Positions 8,558 to 17,527 of a stretch of DNA of 64,000 nt are shown piece by piece. This DNA is from Marivivens sp. LCG002 (GTDB taxonomy: Bacteria > Pseudomonadota > Alphaproteobacteria > Rhodobacterales > Rhodobacteraceae). The stretch's first letter is position 1. Each line of letters begins with the position of its first letter. The stretch lies in contig NZ_CP127165.1 of NCBI RefSeq assembly GCF_030264275.1, forward strand, positions 62,001 to 126,000. Direction: 5' to 3'. The position numbers and the translations under genes are program-made. Under the pieces are notes generated by a model. The model made no database searches. It saw nothing but the letters and a program-made list of their open reading frames with translations, and was not told the origin of the DNA.

Positions 8558-9933
8558 CAGAGGTTCAACAATTCTGGCAATGCCTCGAGAAGCGCGCGGG
8601 CGCCTTGGCCGACACCGCCCTTGGGGCGAGCCGGTGAAGATGACGGATTCCAGCCGTAGATGTCGAAGTGCATATAGGGGCTTTCGCCCGCGAACCGGCG
8701 CAGGAACAAGGCGGCCGTGATGGACCCCGCAAATCCGCCCGAAGGCGCATTGTCCAGGTCGGCAATCGCGGGTTCGATCATCTTTTCATAGGGGGCGTAG
8801 AACGGCATCCGCCAGACCGGATCCTTGACGAGCGCGGCTCCTTTGGCGAGTGCTTCGGCATGGTGTTCAGCGTCGGTGTAAAAGGGCGCCAGATCGGGCC
8901 CGACGGCAACACGCGCCGCCCCCGTGAGGGTCGCCATGGACACCATCAGATCGGGAGCGTCCTCGGCCCCCAAGGTCAGAGCATCTGCCAGAACAAGCCG
9001 CCCTTCGGCATCGGTGTTGTTGATTTCCACGGTTTTGCCGTTGCGCGCAGTCAGCACGTCACCTGGACGAAAGGCGTTGCCGGAAATCGAGTTTTCAACG
9101 GCAGGGATCAAGACGCGAAGACGCACCTCAAGGCCAAGCGCCATGATCATATGCGCAAGGCCCAGCACGGTCGCTGCCCCGCCCATATCCTTCTTCATCA
9201 GGCCCATCGAACTTGACGGTTTGATGTTGAGGCCGCCCGTATCGAAGCACACACCCTTTCCGACCAGAGTGAGCTTTGGCCCTTTGCTGCCCCATGTCAT
9301 ATCGATCAGGCGCGGCTGTCGAACAGAGGCGCGGCCAACAGTGTGAATGAGCGGGAAATTCTCTTGGATGAGGGCATCACCTGTTATGACATGGATCGCA
9401 GCGCCATGCTCATTTGCAAGAGCACGCGCCGCACTCTCCAACTCATCGGGCCCCATTTGTGCTGAGGATGTATTGATCAGATCCCGCGTGAGGAATTCGC
9501 CTTTGGCGATGGATTCGATCTTGTGGCGATCAATGCCTGTCGGAGCGACAAGGCGCGCTTTGGTCTGCGGCTGCGATTTATAGGCGTCGAACACATAACT
9601 TTCGAGAAGCCACCCAAGAGCAGCCTCTTCCATGTCACGCGGCGCGAGCGGGGTCTCAATCGCATAGGTGCCCTCGGGCAATTTGCTTGCCCCGTTTGCA
9701 ACCCAGAAACGCCCCGCCTTTTGTGCTTGGGCCGAACCGATGCCGACGAGGGCGTGCTCTACCGTGCCATGGGCATTGGGAAGAGCGATCACCGACCCTG
9801 CCGCGGCCTTGAAGTCGTTTGCCCGTGCCCAATTGCGTGCCGTTTCGCCGAGTTGATCCAGCACCGCATCAAGGGTGTCGGGGGTGACGATCGAGACGGG
9901 CGTTGCGGCGGTATCGGCAGGGGCGAATTTCAA
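8557..9933 (-). CDS. Leucyl aminopeptidase family protein (M17)
   Basis: This 458-aa cytosolic metallo-aminopeptidase releases N-terminal residues from peptides. The M17 metal-binding motifs are present: GKGVCFDTGGLNIKPSSSM (lysine and aspartate ligands), KKDMGGAATVLG and the signature NTDAEGRLVLADAL. The N-terminal domain is divergent, and the protein is shorter than E. coli PepA (about 500 aa), placing it in the PepB-like or short alphaproteobacterial branch. It overlaps the NlpC/P60 gene by one base. The window holds no second M17 gene, so whether this is the main PepA or a paralogue is unknown. Confidence 0.9.
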   Translation of the reverse strand: MKFAPADTAATPVSIVTPDTLDAVLDQLGETARNWARANDFKAAAGSVIALPNAHGTVEHALVGIGSAQAQKAGRFWVANGASKLPEGTYAIETPLAPRDMEEAALGWLLESYVFDAYKSQPQTKARLVAPTGIDRHKIESIAKGEFLTRDLINTSSAQMGPDELESAARALANEHGAAIHVITGDALIQENFPLIHTVGRASVRQPRLIDMTWGSKGPKLTLVGKGVCFDTGGLNIKPSSSMGLMKKDMGGAATVLGLAHMIMALGLEVRLRVLIPAVENSISGNAFRPGDVLTARNGKTVEINNTDAEGRLVLADALTLGAEDAPDLMVSMATLTGAARVAVGPDLAPFYTDAEHHAEALAKGAALVKDPVWRMPFYAPYEKMIEPAIADLDNAPSGGFAGSITAALFLRRFAGESPYMHFDIYGWNPSSSPARPKGGVGQGARALLEALPELLNL

Positions 9934-9986
9934 GATCAGGCTCCTCGGGATGTGTTGGCCCTACAGTATCTGACTTGAACCTGCCT

Positions 9987-10409
9987 TCAAGTGGCTCCGC
10001 CATGGCCCGACCATACCTCGACCATCGACGGTTCAGCGACGCGTTTAAGCCGCGCAAAGATAGAGGTGAGCGAACGGGCCTCTCCGCAGATGGCGGCGGT
10101 GCGCAGCGCGCTTGAGACTTTGGCGACCGAGCGCAGCCCGATCCCGTCGGCCAAAGAGCCAAGATCCATCGCCAGCGCAGAGGTCAGCTCGAACTGATCT
10201 TTGCCGATCGCTCTTTGCAGGCGATCCAGCAGTCGCGCGATGTTTTCGAGGGCATCGCAAATCTGTTCCTCTGCATCTTTGTGGCCGAGGTCGGTATAGA
10301 GCCTGCGCACGGGGTTGGGATCGAATTCGATATGCTCGTGGAACCGCAGCTGCACGACTGTGCTGGGCGAAGAGGGGGCAGGATTGGTTTTCAGGTCAAG
10401 TTTTTGCAT
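9987..10409 (-). CDS. Conserved hypothetical helical protein
   Basis: This 140-aa protein is of unknown function. Residues 45-125 look like an antiparallel helical bundle (DAEEQICDALENIARLLDRL, then FELTSALAMDLGSLADGIGL and VSSALRTAAICGEARSL). The size and repeated amphipathic helices resemble a histidine phosphotransfer (Hpt) domain, but no clear phospho-accepting histidine motif is seen, so I do not call it one. There is no signal peptide. It is leftward and 53 bases upstream of the M17 aminopeptidase gene; transcriptional linkage is possible. The start at 10409 is the first good ATG and is not supported by a strong ribosome binding site. Confidence 0.65.
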   Translation of the reverse strand: MQKLDLKTNPAPSSPSTVVQLRFHEHIEFDPNPVRRLYTDLGHKDAEEQICDALENIARLLDRLQRAIGKDQFELTSALAMDLGSLADGIGLRSVAKVSSALRTAAICGEARSLTSIFARLKRVAEPSMVEVWSGHGGAT

Positions 10410-10524
10410 GGATCGGTCATACGCCGAACTTGGTTCCCAACCTCTTTATCGGTGGGGCATTTTATCCCTCGAATTTCCTGAAAATCCGCAATATTAACAA
10501 TGAAACTGCGACAGGGGACATGCC

Positions 10525-11172
10525 ATGCAATTTGCCAAACCGCTGCCTGAGTATCTGGTTCGCCGCTATGCCGGCTGGAAGGCTACGACGCACGCCGAAA
10601 ACAAAGCTTGGTATCGCCGTCTGGCAGACGAAGGCCAACGACCGCGCGCGATGGTGATTTCTTGTTGCGACAGCCGTGTCCATGTCACGTCGATTTTCGG
10701 GGCGGATCAGGGCGAGTTCTTTATCCACCGCAATATCGCGAACCTTGTTCCCCCTTATAAGCCCGACGGGCTTCAGCACGGCACCTCGGCTGCGGTCGAA
10801 TACGCAGTGACGGCGCTCAAAGTCGCGCATCTTATCGTGCTTGGGCATTCGGGCTGTGGTGGTGTCAAAGGGTGCTACGACATGTGCACGGGTCATGCGC
10901 CCGAGCTTGAAGAGGAATCGAGCTTTATCGGCCGTTGGATGGACATCCTGCGCCCCGGTTTCGAGCGCCTCAAAGACGGTGACGAGGAAACCCGCACGCG
11001 CGATCTTGAAAAAGAGGCTGTGCTCGTTTCGCTTGAAAACCTGATGAGCTTTCCCTTTGTCTCGAAGGCTGTCGAGAACGGCGATCTGACGTTGCACGGT
11101 CTTTGGAACGATATCGGAGACGGCACGCTCGAGTGCTATCACCCCGCTTCGGGAACCTTTGACGCGATTTGA
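10525..11172 (+). CDS. Beta-class carbonic anhydrase
   Basis: This 215-aa zinc enzyme interconverts CO2 and bicarbonate. The beta-class zinc ligands are visible in ISCCDSRVHV (the C-D-S-R pattern, near residues 50-53) and in VLGHSGCGGVKG (histidine and cysteine, near 108-111). The strand after the first motif, FFIHRNIANLVPP, is also typical. AGGGGAC sits seven bases upstream of the ATG. It is a single rightward gene. Likely roles are bicarbonate supply to carboxylases, such as the acetyl-CoA carboxylase whose beta subunit is encoded at 40.7 kb, and pH balance; that link is inference. Confidence 0.94.
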   Translation: MQFAKPLPEYLVRRYAGWKATTHAENKAWYRRLADEGQRPRAMVISCCDSRVHVTSIFGADQGEFFIHRNIANLVPPYKPDGLQHGTSAAVEYAVTALKVAHLIVLGHSGCGGVKGCYDMCTGHAPELEEESSFIGRWMDILRPGFERLKDGDEETRTRDLEKEAVLVSLENLMSFPFVSKAVENGDLTLHGLWNDIGDGTLECYHPASGTFDAI

Positions 11173-11237
11173 TGAATTTTCGGGGCCAACCACGAGGGAG
11201 GAGAGGAGTCGACCCCGAAAGGCTCAAAATGCTTTAA

Positions 11238-11333
11238 CTATGCGTCCGGACCAGTGTCTGCCGAAGCGTCGCGTGCAGCCTTGATCTTGAGAGCTGTAAT
11301 GCGGCCGAGGCGTGCTTTGGAGGCAAGGTCCAT
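11238..11333 (-). CDS. Tiny basic ORF with good ribosome binding site
   Basis: A 31-codon frame starts MDLASKARLGRITALKIKAA and ends in a short acidic tail (DTGPDA). A near-ideal TTTAGGAAACTGAA precedes the ATG. It is unlike any family I recognise: one amphipathic basic helix, no membrane segment. It lies leftward in the carbonic anhydrase-asd gap, downstream of two hairpins (11374-11454) and a TATAAT at 11506-11511 on the same strand. The ribosome binding site and balanced codon use support translation; otherwise the reading rests on position only. Confidence 0.55.
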   Translation of the reverse strand: MDLASKARLGRITALKIKAARDASADTGPDA

Positions 11334-11368
11334 TTCAGTTTCCTAAAGTCTTACTTGAATTCCCTTCC

Positions 11369-11454
11369 GGTTGCCGGCGACGGATGGATTGGGGGAAGCC
11401 GCCGCCGGACCGAGGAAGGTTGGTAAGCGACGGGTCTGGATTGGGACAGCCCCG
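11369..11454 (-). ncRNA. Putative structured leader: two look-alike hairpins
   Basis: Two modules start exactly 50 bases apart (11369 and 11419). On the plus strand each reads GGTTG, a stem beginning GCGACGG, and a loop containing TGGATTGGG. Hairpin 1 pairs 11374-11383 with 11399-11408 (9 of 10 bp). Hairpin 2 pairs 11431-11438 with 11447-11454 with one mismatch. On the minus strand, where a TATAAT and a small ORF bracket them, both loops show CCCAATCCA. This suggests a duplicated RNA-binding element in the leader of the tiny ORF or a separate small RNA. Strand and function are inferred. Confidence 0.4.
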
Positions 11455-11505
11455 CCACACCTTTAATCTACCCGCAAAGGTGGAAATTATCTCTATCGCC
11501 ATTGT

Positions 11506-11511
11506 ATTATA
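11506..11511 (-). promoter_or_regulatory. Possible sigma-70 -10 element
   Basis: On the minus strand this is a perfect TATAAT followed by ACAATGG. No convincing -35 hexamer lies 16-18 bases upstream. It could start a transcript running through the paired hairpins into the 31-codon ORF. Confidence 0.35.
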
Positions 11512-11613
11512 GGAGAGCGCAAACGGCGGTTGCCCCTATCCTATAGGATGGAAATTTGTAGAAATTTTTCCCCAATAAGACGAGTTGTGGGGTTCAATGC
11601 GTTCCAAAAACAA

Positions 11614-11641
11614 AAAAGCCCCACCTTAAGGTGAGGCTTTT
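11614..11641 (-). terminator. Rho-independent terminator of asd
   Basis: Read leftward, AAAAGCCTCACC, the loop TTAA and GGTGGGGCTTTTTT form a stem with one T-G pair and a six-T tail. It lies 23 bases beyond the asd stop codon. The plus-strand version has a mismatch and only four Ts, so the leftward role is favoured. Confidence 0.8.
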
Positions 11642-11663
11642 CCGTCTGATTCTATCTGGGCGA

Positions 11664-12686
11664 TTAGCCCTTTTTCAGGCAACGCTGACCGAGGACTTCT
11701 GCGATCTGGACGGCATTGAGCGCCGCGCCTTTGCGGAGGTTGTCCGAAACGCACCAGAAGTTGATGCCGTTTTCAACGGTCACGTCCTGACGGATGCGGC
11801 TGATAAAGGTCGCATAGTCGCCGACGCATTCGATCGGAGTGACGTAGCCACCCGCTTCACGCTTGTCGATCACCATGATGCCCGGAGCTTCGCGCAGAAT
11901 GTCGGTTGCTTCTTCCCAGTCGAGGAAGTCTTCGAATTCCACGTTGATCGATTCCGAGTGACCGACGAACACGGGAACGCGCACGCAAGTGGCCGTGAGC
12001 TTGATGTTCTTGTCGAGGATCTTCTTGGTCTCGGTGACCATCTTCCACTCTTCTTTCGTGTCGCCCGAGTCGAGGAACACGTCGATGTGCGGGATCACGT
12101 TAAAGGCGATCTGCTTGGGATAGACGCTGGGTGCGACTTCCTGACCGGGGACATACATGCCCTTGGTCTGGTTCCAAAGCTCGTCGATGGCCTCTTTGCC
12201 CGTGCCAGAAACCGACTGATAGGTCGAGACGACGACGCGCTTGATCTTGGCGCGGTCATGCAGCGGCTTGAGGGCAACGACCATCTGCGCGGTCGAGCAA
12301 TTCGGGTTCGCGATGATGTTCTTTTTGGTGTAGCCGACAACAGCGTCCGCGTTCACTTCGGGAACGATCAGCGGCACGTCGGGGTCGTAGCGATAGAGCG
12401 ACGAGTTGTCGATCACAACGCAGCCCGAAGCAGCGGCTTTCGGAGCATAGGTCTTGGTTGCGTCCGACCCGATGGCGAAAAGAGCAATGTCCCAGCCGGT
12501 GAAGTCAAAGGCATCAAGATCCTGGGTCTTCAAAGTTCGCTCGCCAAAGCTGACTTCGGTCCCCAGCGACTTGCGGCTTGCAAGTGCGGCGATCTCATCG
12601 ACCGGAAACTCGCGCTCGGCGAGGATGTTCAGCATTTCGCGGCCCACGTTACCCGTGGCGCCAACGACGACGACTTTGTAGCCCAT
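11664..12686 (-). CDS. asd: Aspartate-semialdehyde dehydrogenase
   Basis: This 340-aa enzyme reduces aspartyl phosphate to aspartate semialdehyde with NADPH. It stands at the branch leading to lysine, diaminopimelate, threonine, methionine and isoleucine. The NADP-binding GATGNVGREML is at the N terminus and the catalytic cysteine is in NPNCSTAQMV. I start at the ATG at 12686 because AAGGAGCAAGGCC precedes it and the product then begins MGYKVVVVGATGNVG; the longer frame adds 14 unrelated residues. It is a single gene with its own terminator. Confidence 0.96.
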   Translation of the reverse strand: MGYKVVVVGATGNVGREMLNILAEREFPVDEIAALASRKSLGTEVSFGERTLKTQDLDAFDFTGWDIALFAIGSDATKTYAPKAAASGCVVIDNSSLYRYDPDVPLIVPEVNADAVVGYTKKNIIANPNCSTAQMVVALKPLHDRAKIKRVVVSTYQSVSGTGKEAIDELWNQTKGMYVPGQEVAPSVYPKQIAFNVIPHIDVFLDSGDTKEEWKMVTETKKILDKNIKLTATCVRVPVFVGHSESINVEFEDFLDWEEATDILREAPGIMVIDKREAGGYVTPIECVGDYATFISRIRQDVTVENGINFWCVSDNLRKGAALNAVQIAEVLGQRCLKKG

Positions 12687-12752
12687 TGGCCTTGCTCCTT
12701 GGTTTAAACGGGGGCCGTATACTGGCAAAGCGCACCAAGTAAAAGTGCCTTG

Positions 12753-13931
12753 TCAGTCTGTTCGGTCCTTGGCGAAAAGATAAATGACCAATCCAAAGCC
12801 GATCAGCCCCGCAAAGCACCAAAACAGAAGGCTATAGGCCTCGGCGGGAGAGGATGTTGAGGCTTGAAACGACTCGAACAACGGACGCGTTGCGAATTGG
12901 CTCAGGCCGACCGATCCGATGGAGAAGAGGTTCACCAAAGTCACCCCGCGACCCGTGAGATGGGCGGGGAAGAAACCGCGTGCATGCGCCACGATCATCG
13001 GGAACGACGCGCCGAAGAAACCGACGATCGCAAGCATAACGGTGGCTGCAACGATCCCGCTGGCGGGAAAGAGTGCAAGACCGATGAGCCCGAACATACC
13101 GATCAGGTTTCCACCCCAGATCACCCATTTGCGGGTCCCGAAGAGCCGATCCATCGGACCATAGGCAAAGTTCCCCGCAATCATCGCAAGACCCATGACA
13201 AGGGTAATGTTCCCGATTGTAGCGGTGTCCGCCCCAAGCACCGAGGCGGCATAGGGGCCCGACCAAAGCCCGCGAATACCTGCGGCAGGGATATAGTTCA
13301 CGGCGACCATGACAAAGATCGGCCACAGGACGGGCATCTTCAACAGATCGAGCAGCGAACCGCGGTGCGCGGTTTCGACCTTTTCGGGGTCTTTGATGGT
13401 GAAAAAGAGCACGATTGCGACGACAAAGGTCAGGACGCCCACGATCAGCATCGTTTCGCGCCAGCCGATCACTTCCACGGCCCAAGCCGTTGGTGCCGAA
13501 CTTGCAATATTGCCCAAAGAGCCGAAACCGAGCGTTGCCCCTGCGAGGGTTGCGAACATTGCCGGCGGAAAGACGCGGGCAAAAATGAAGTAGGAGGCCA
13601 TGAGCACGGGCGAACACCCGATGCCGATCAGAGCCATCGCAAGGTTCACATGCCAAGGCGTGCTCGCGAAGCTGAAGACAATTGCCCCGCCGCCCGCAGC
13701 AACACCGAGAAGAACGGAAGTCGTGATCCTCGGCCCGATCCGGTCGAGGGCTTCCCCCACGGGAATCTGCATCAGGGCAAAGATCACGAACCACGTCCCG
13801 AGCGCGGTGGAGAGGCTTTCGGGCGTAACGCCGATATCAGAGGACAGAACCCCCGAGAACACAGCAAGAAACGCGCGATAGAACTGGCTCAGCCCGTATC
13901 CGACGATCAAAACAATAAGGCCAAGACGCAT
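12753..13931 (-). CDS. MFS transporter
   Basis: This 392-aa inner-membrane protein has about twelve predicted helices and the usual central cytoplasmic loop (TIKDPEKVETAHRG, about residues 185-200). The pattern GLSQFYRAFLAVFSGVLSSDIG in helix 1 and the short loop GEALDRIGPR between helices 2 and 3 fit the major facilitator superfamily; the substrate cannot be read from the sequence. I start at the ATG at 13931, which follows GGGGAGGAGC; the alternative start at 13994 would overlap the upstream acetyltransferase. It follows that gene closely and may be cotranscribed with it and matB. Confidence 0.87.
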   Translation of the reverse strand: MRLGLIVLIVGYGLSQFYRAFLAVFSGVLSSDIGVTPESLSTALGTWFVIFALMQIPVGEALDRIGPRITTSVLLGVAAGGGAIVFSFASTPWHVNLAMALIGIGCSPVLMASYFIFARVFPPAMFATLAGATLGFGSLGNIASSAPTAWAVEVIGWRETMLIVGVLTFVVAIVLFFTIKDPEKVETAHRGSLLDLLKMPVLWPIFVMVAVNYIPAAGIRGLWSGPYAASVLGADTATIGNITLVMGLAMIAGNFAYGPMDRLFGTRKWVIWGGNLIGMFGLIGLALFPASGIVAATVMLAIVGFFGASFPMIVAHARGFFPAHLTGRGVTLVNLFSIGSVGLSQFATRPLFESFQASTSSPAEAYSLLFWCFAGLIGFGLVIYLFAKDRTD

Positions 13932-13983
13932 GCGAAAGCTCCTCCCCGAGACTTCGTAGTCATGTCTAGATAACGCAAGTTCC

Positions 13984-14535
13984 TCAGAACGCACGTTCTT
14001 TCACGACGGCTTCCCAATCTTTTTGCGACAGGGCGTAGCATTTCCAATCCTTTGCAGGCCCCCCGATCTCGAGCGCGGCGTCGTATCGGAACCGCGCGCC
14101 AAGCTTGGACGTGGCCTTTTGCGACCTGATGTTGTCGGGCGCGATGTGGAACCAGATTTCATCGAAATGGGCAAAGGCGTGTTCGTGCATGAGCCGCTTT
14201 ACCGCAAAGTTCGTGGTCCCGCCCCAACGGCTGTTGGTCAGGAATGTGAACCCGATGGAAATGCTGTTTTCATGATCAGGCGCGGGGTAGAAACTTGATG
14301 TTCCGATAATTTCGCCCGATGCGCCGTCACGAATGGCAAGCGCATGTCCTGTTTCGAGCAGAAAATCGAAATAGGGATGAAACACTTCGGGTTTGTAGCG
14401 GTCTTTGGCGGGATGGCCTGCCCAAACTTCGGGATGGGCCGCCGCCGCAAAAAGCCCCTCGCGGTCCGCCTCGCAAAGCGGTGCGATAGCAATGCCGTAA
14501 CCCGAGATCGAAGGCTGAGGATCAAAGCCGGTCAT
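13984..14535 (-). CDS. GNAT-family N-acetyltransferase (RimJ/RimL type)
   Basis: This 183-aa protein has the acetyltransf_3 layout: YGIAIAPLCEADREGLFAAAAHPEVW at the N terminus and IGTSSFYPAPDHENSISIGFTFL as central strands. A C-terminal part reads IWFHIAPDNIRSQKATSKLGARF, where NIRSQKATSKLG is the acetyl-CoA-binding helix of RimJ/RimL relatives. Some members acetylate ribosomal protein N termini and others modify small amines; the substrate here is unknown. Its start overlaps the matB stop by four bases (ATGA), so it is probably translated together with matB. Confidence 0.85.
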   Translation of the reverse strand: MTGFDPQPSISGYGIAIAPLCEADREGLFAAAAHPEVWAGHPAKDRYKPEVFHPYFDFLLETGHALAIRDGASGEIIGTSSFYPAPDHENSISIGFTFLTNSRWGGTTNFAVKRLMHEHAFAHFDEIWFHIAPDNIRSQKATSKLGARFRYDAALEIGGPAKDWKCYALSQKDWEAVVKERAF

Positions 14536-16040
14536 GCAAAGAGGTCCTTATAGGTTTCGCGCAAAGCGGCTTTTTGCACTTTGCCCATCGTGTTTCTGGG
14601 AAGCGCGTCGATCAGGATCAATTTGCGCGGCTGTTTGAACCTTGCAAGACGGTTCCCGAGGTTGAGCTGGATCGAGTCGAGGTCGGGCGTGGCACCTGAT
14701 CTGGCGACGATGATCCCTACGGTCGCCTCGCCGAGGTCGGGGTGCGGCACACCGATCACCGCACTTTCAAGCACGCCTTCTTGGGTGTCGAGCGCTTCTT
14801 CGACCTCTTTGGGATAGATGTTGAACCCCCCCGAAATCACGAGATCCTTGGCGCGGCCGACGATGGTCACATAGCCGTCTTCGCTCTGCTGGGCGAGATC
14901 GCCTGTGATGAAGAACCCGTTCTCGCGGAGCTCTTCACGCGTCTTCTCGGGCATTTGCCAGTAGCCTTGGAACACGTTCTCGCCGCGCACTTCGAGGGTG
15001 CCTATTTCCCCGCGAGGAAGGTCATTTCCTTCGCTGTCGCAGACTTTGACCTCGACGCCGGGGAGTGGGAGCCCGACCGTCCCCGGTCGACGTTCGCCGT
15101 CATAGGGGTTCGAGGTATTCATGTTGGTTTCGGTCATTCCGTAGCGTTCAAGGATTTTGTGACCCGTGCGGTCGAAAAAGCGCCGATGCGTTTCCGCCAG
15201 CAGAGGCGCGGACCCCGACACGAAAAGACGCATGGTCTTGGTCAGTTCTTTGGTGAAACGCGCATCGCCGAGAAGGCGGGTGTAAAACGTCGGAACGCCC
15301 ATCATCGTCGTTGCGGTCGGCATCCATTTGATAAGCGCATCCACATCGAGCTTGGGCAAAAAGATCATCGCGCCGCCCGCAAGAAGCGAGATGTTGGTTC
15401 CGACGAAAAGCCCGTGCGTGTGAAAAATCGGGAGCGCGTGCAGCAGCACGTCGTTTTCGTCAAATCGCCATTCGGAACAGAGCACTTCGGCATTCGACAA
15501 AAGATTGCGCTGCGAGAGCATCGCGCCTTTGGAGCGCCCTGTCGTCCCCGAAGTGTAAAGGATCGCAGCGAGATCGTCCTGTGATCGCTCGACCGTCTCG
15601 AACTCTTCGGGTTTGCCGGCAGCCTTTGCCGCCAGAGACCCGTTGCCGCTTTCGTCCATGGTAAGAAATTTTGCACCATAGCGGGACGCGACATCCGAAA
15701 GGTTTCCCGCTTTTTCGGGGTCTCCGATTAGAAGACCTGCCCCCGAATTGGAGACGAAATAGTCCACTTCATGTGCCGTATAGGCCGTGTTCAAAGGCAG
15801 AAACACGAGACCCGACTGGGCGCAGGCCGCATAGACGGCCAAGGCGTTGGGCGATTTTTCGACCTGAAGGGCGACGCGGTCCCCCGTTTTCAAACCCAGT
15901 TCCGCGAGAGCATGGGCATAACGTGCGGCAAGTTTCAGAAACCGGCCATGGCTCAACCTCGAACCATCGGGAAGGATGAGAAAGGTAGAAGTCTTGCCGA
16001 TATGGCGTCCGAAAAGCCGATCAAAAAGCGGATTACCCAT
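14532..16040 (-). CDS. matB: Malonyl-CoA synthetase MatB
   Basis: This 502-aa ANL-superfamily ligase activates malonate to malonyl-CoA through malonyl-AMP. The AMP-binding P-loop LYTSGTTGRSKGAMLSQRN is at about residues 160-178. The HALPIFHTHGLFVG segment, the A5 motif ERYGMTETNMNTSNPYDGER, and the C-terminal hinge GRAKDLVISGGFNIYPKEVE all match malonate-CoA ligases rather than acetate or long-chain ligases. It may salvage malonate or serve mitochondrial-type fatty acid synthesis needs; no malonate decarboxylase or dicarboxylate transporter is adjacent. It heads matB-GNAT-MFS. Confidence 0.88.
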   Translation of the reverse strand: MGNPLFDRLFGRHIGKTSTFLILPDGSRLSHGRFLKLAARYAHALAELGLKTGDRVALQVEKSPNALAVYAACAQSGLVFLPLNTAYTAHEVDYFVSNSGAGLLIGDPEKAGNLSDVASRYGAKFLTMDESGNGSLAAKAAGKPEEFETVERSQDDLAAILYTSGTTGRSKGAMLSQRNLLSNAEVLCSEWRFDENDVLLHALPIFHTHGLFVGTNISLLAGGAMIFLPKLDVDALIKWMPTATTMMGVPTFYTRLLGDARFTKELTKTMRLFVSGSAPLLAETHRRFFDRTGHKILERYGMTETNMNTSNPYDGERRPGTVGLPLPGVEVKVCDSEGNDLPRGEIGTLEVRGENVFQGYWQMPEKTREELRENGFFITGDLAQQSEDGYVTIVGRAKDLVISGGFNIYPKEVEEALDTQEGVLESAVIGVPHPDLGEATVGIIVARSGATPDLDSIQLNLGNRLARFKQPRKLILIDALPRNTMGKVQKAALRETYKDLFA

Positions 16041-16115
16041 TGTGCCCTCAAAACTCGTTCGAGCGCGACTATCCCCAACATTTCGACCAAAACAAGGCTC
16101 TTTGCGGAGAGGGCG

Positions 16116-17471
16116 TCAAAGAGCCCTACTATGGCGTCCTTCGGGCATCGCGTAGGCATCGACTTCCTGAGCGCAAAGCCGAGCGATAAGGCGCGCGCTT
16201 CCGTTGAGTTGGATGACGCCATTCTCGATCACAAGCTGGTCGTGAAAACGCTCTCTCATCCGTGCGGTCATGGCAAAGATTTCGCTTTCCGTCTTGTGAT
16301 GCCGCGCGGCAAGCGCTTTGCAGTCGACGGCAAAATTGCACATCAGGCTTTCGATCATATCCGAACGCAAAAGATCATCGTCTGACATCGTATGGCCACG
16401 TTCGGTCGCAAGATGGCCCTCTTCGATATGGGTTGCATATTTAGACGAGGCGGAGACGTTCTGCGCAAAGCCTTGGGGATAGCGCGAGATGGCCGAGGCT
16501 CCCATCCCGATCAGAACATCCGATGTGTCGTCCGTATAGCCTTGGAAGTTGCGGCGCATGGTGTTGTTGCGGTTGGCGAGCGCCAGACTGTCGTCGGGGC
16601 GGGCATAGTGGTCGATCCCGATTTCTTCGTAGCCGTCCCAGAGGAACAATTCGCGCGCGGTATCGAAAAGCTCGAGCCGTTGTTCGGCGCTGGGCAGCTC
16701 GTCTGCAGGGATCATGACCTGACGTTTCGCCATCCACGGCACATGGGCATACCCATAGAGCGCAACACGGTCGGGGCTGAGCGAAAGAACGCGCTGCACA
16801 CTGTCCGCCATCCGTTCTTTGGTTTGGAACGGCAAGCCGTAGAGAATGTCCATGTTGAGCGAGGTGATCCCTGCGGCGCGGAGCATGTCGACAACGCGGC
16901 GCGTGTCTTCGAAACTTTGATCGCGACCGATGGATTGCTGGACGATCGGGTCAAAGTCCTGAACCCCGATCGATGCGCGCGTCATACCGATCTCTGCCAG
17001 AGCGTCGATGCGGGCTTGGTCCACTTCTGTCGGGTCGATCTCGACCGAAAACTGGAGATCCTCGGCTAGTGGCCGGAACGCCCGAACCGCAGCCCCAAGC
17101 TCGCGGATCATATAGGGCGGCAACAAAGTCGGAGTGCCCCCGCCGAAATGGATCTGGCTGATGATCACATCCTTGCGAAGGTTTCTTCCCACAAGCTCGA
17201 GTTCCTTCTTGAGGAGCGCAAGGTAGGGCACAAGCGGCCGATCCGTCGAGGTGCCTTGCGTGCGGCAAGCACAGAACCAGCAGAGCCGCCGACAATAGGG
17301 GATATGGAAATACAAAGACACTCTTGCGCCCGAAGGAATGGCGCTGATCCACTCTGTGGTTGTCGTTGGAGCGACATCATTCGAAAAATGGTTTGCAGGC
17401 GGATAGCTTGTGTATCTTGGCGCACGGGCGTCAAATAGTCCCAATTCGCGAAGTCTTTCATGAGAAACCAT
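16116..17471 (-). CDS. hemN: Oxygen-independent coproporphyrinogen III oxidase HemN
   Basis: This 451-aa radical SAM enzyme converts coproporphyrinogen III to protoporphyrinogen IX without oxygen, in heme and chlorophyll synthesis. The 4Fe-4S/SAM site is in FHIPYCRRLCWFCACRTQ, with the CX3CX2CXC layout specific to true HemN. HFGGGTPTLL and the C-terminal HemN domain follow. GAGGA lies seven bases before the ATG. It is divergent from fnrL with a 64-base gap, which fits induction at low oxygen. I see no clear FNR box in that gap. Confidence 0.94.
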   Translation of the reverse strand: MVSHERLRELGLFDARAPRYTSYPPANHFSNDVAPTTTTEWISAIPSGARVSLYFHIPYCRRLCWFCACRTQGTSTDRPLVPYLALLKKELELVGRNLRKDVIISQIHFGGGTPTLLPPYMIRELGAAVRAFRPLAEDLQFSVEIDPTEVDQARIDALAEIGMTRASIGVQDFDPIVQQSIGRDQSFEDTRRVVDMLRAAGITSLNMDILYGLPFQTKERMADSVQRVLSLSPDRVALYGYAHVPWMAKRQVMIPADELPSAEQRLELFDTARELFLWDGYEEIGIDHYARPDDSLALANRNNTMRRNFQGYTDDTSDVLIGMGASAISRYPQGFAQNVSASSKYATHIEEGHLATERGHTMSDDDLLRSDMIESLMCNFAVDCKALAARHHKTESEIFAMTARMRERFHDQLVIENGVIQLNGSARLIARLCAQEVDAYAMPEGRHSRAL

Positions 17472-17527
17472 TGCATATCCTCGGGCAAAATGGATTAAGG
17501 TAAAGGCACTGCACGCGCGAACCGAGG

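Noticed and set aside
11345-11500. 6S RNA, SRP RNA, RNase P RNA or tmRNA in the carbonic anhydrase-asd gap
   Set aside because: None of the conserved motifs of these RNAs is present; only the two local hairpins are supported.
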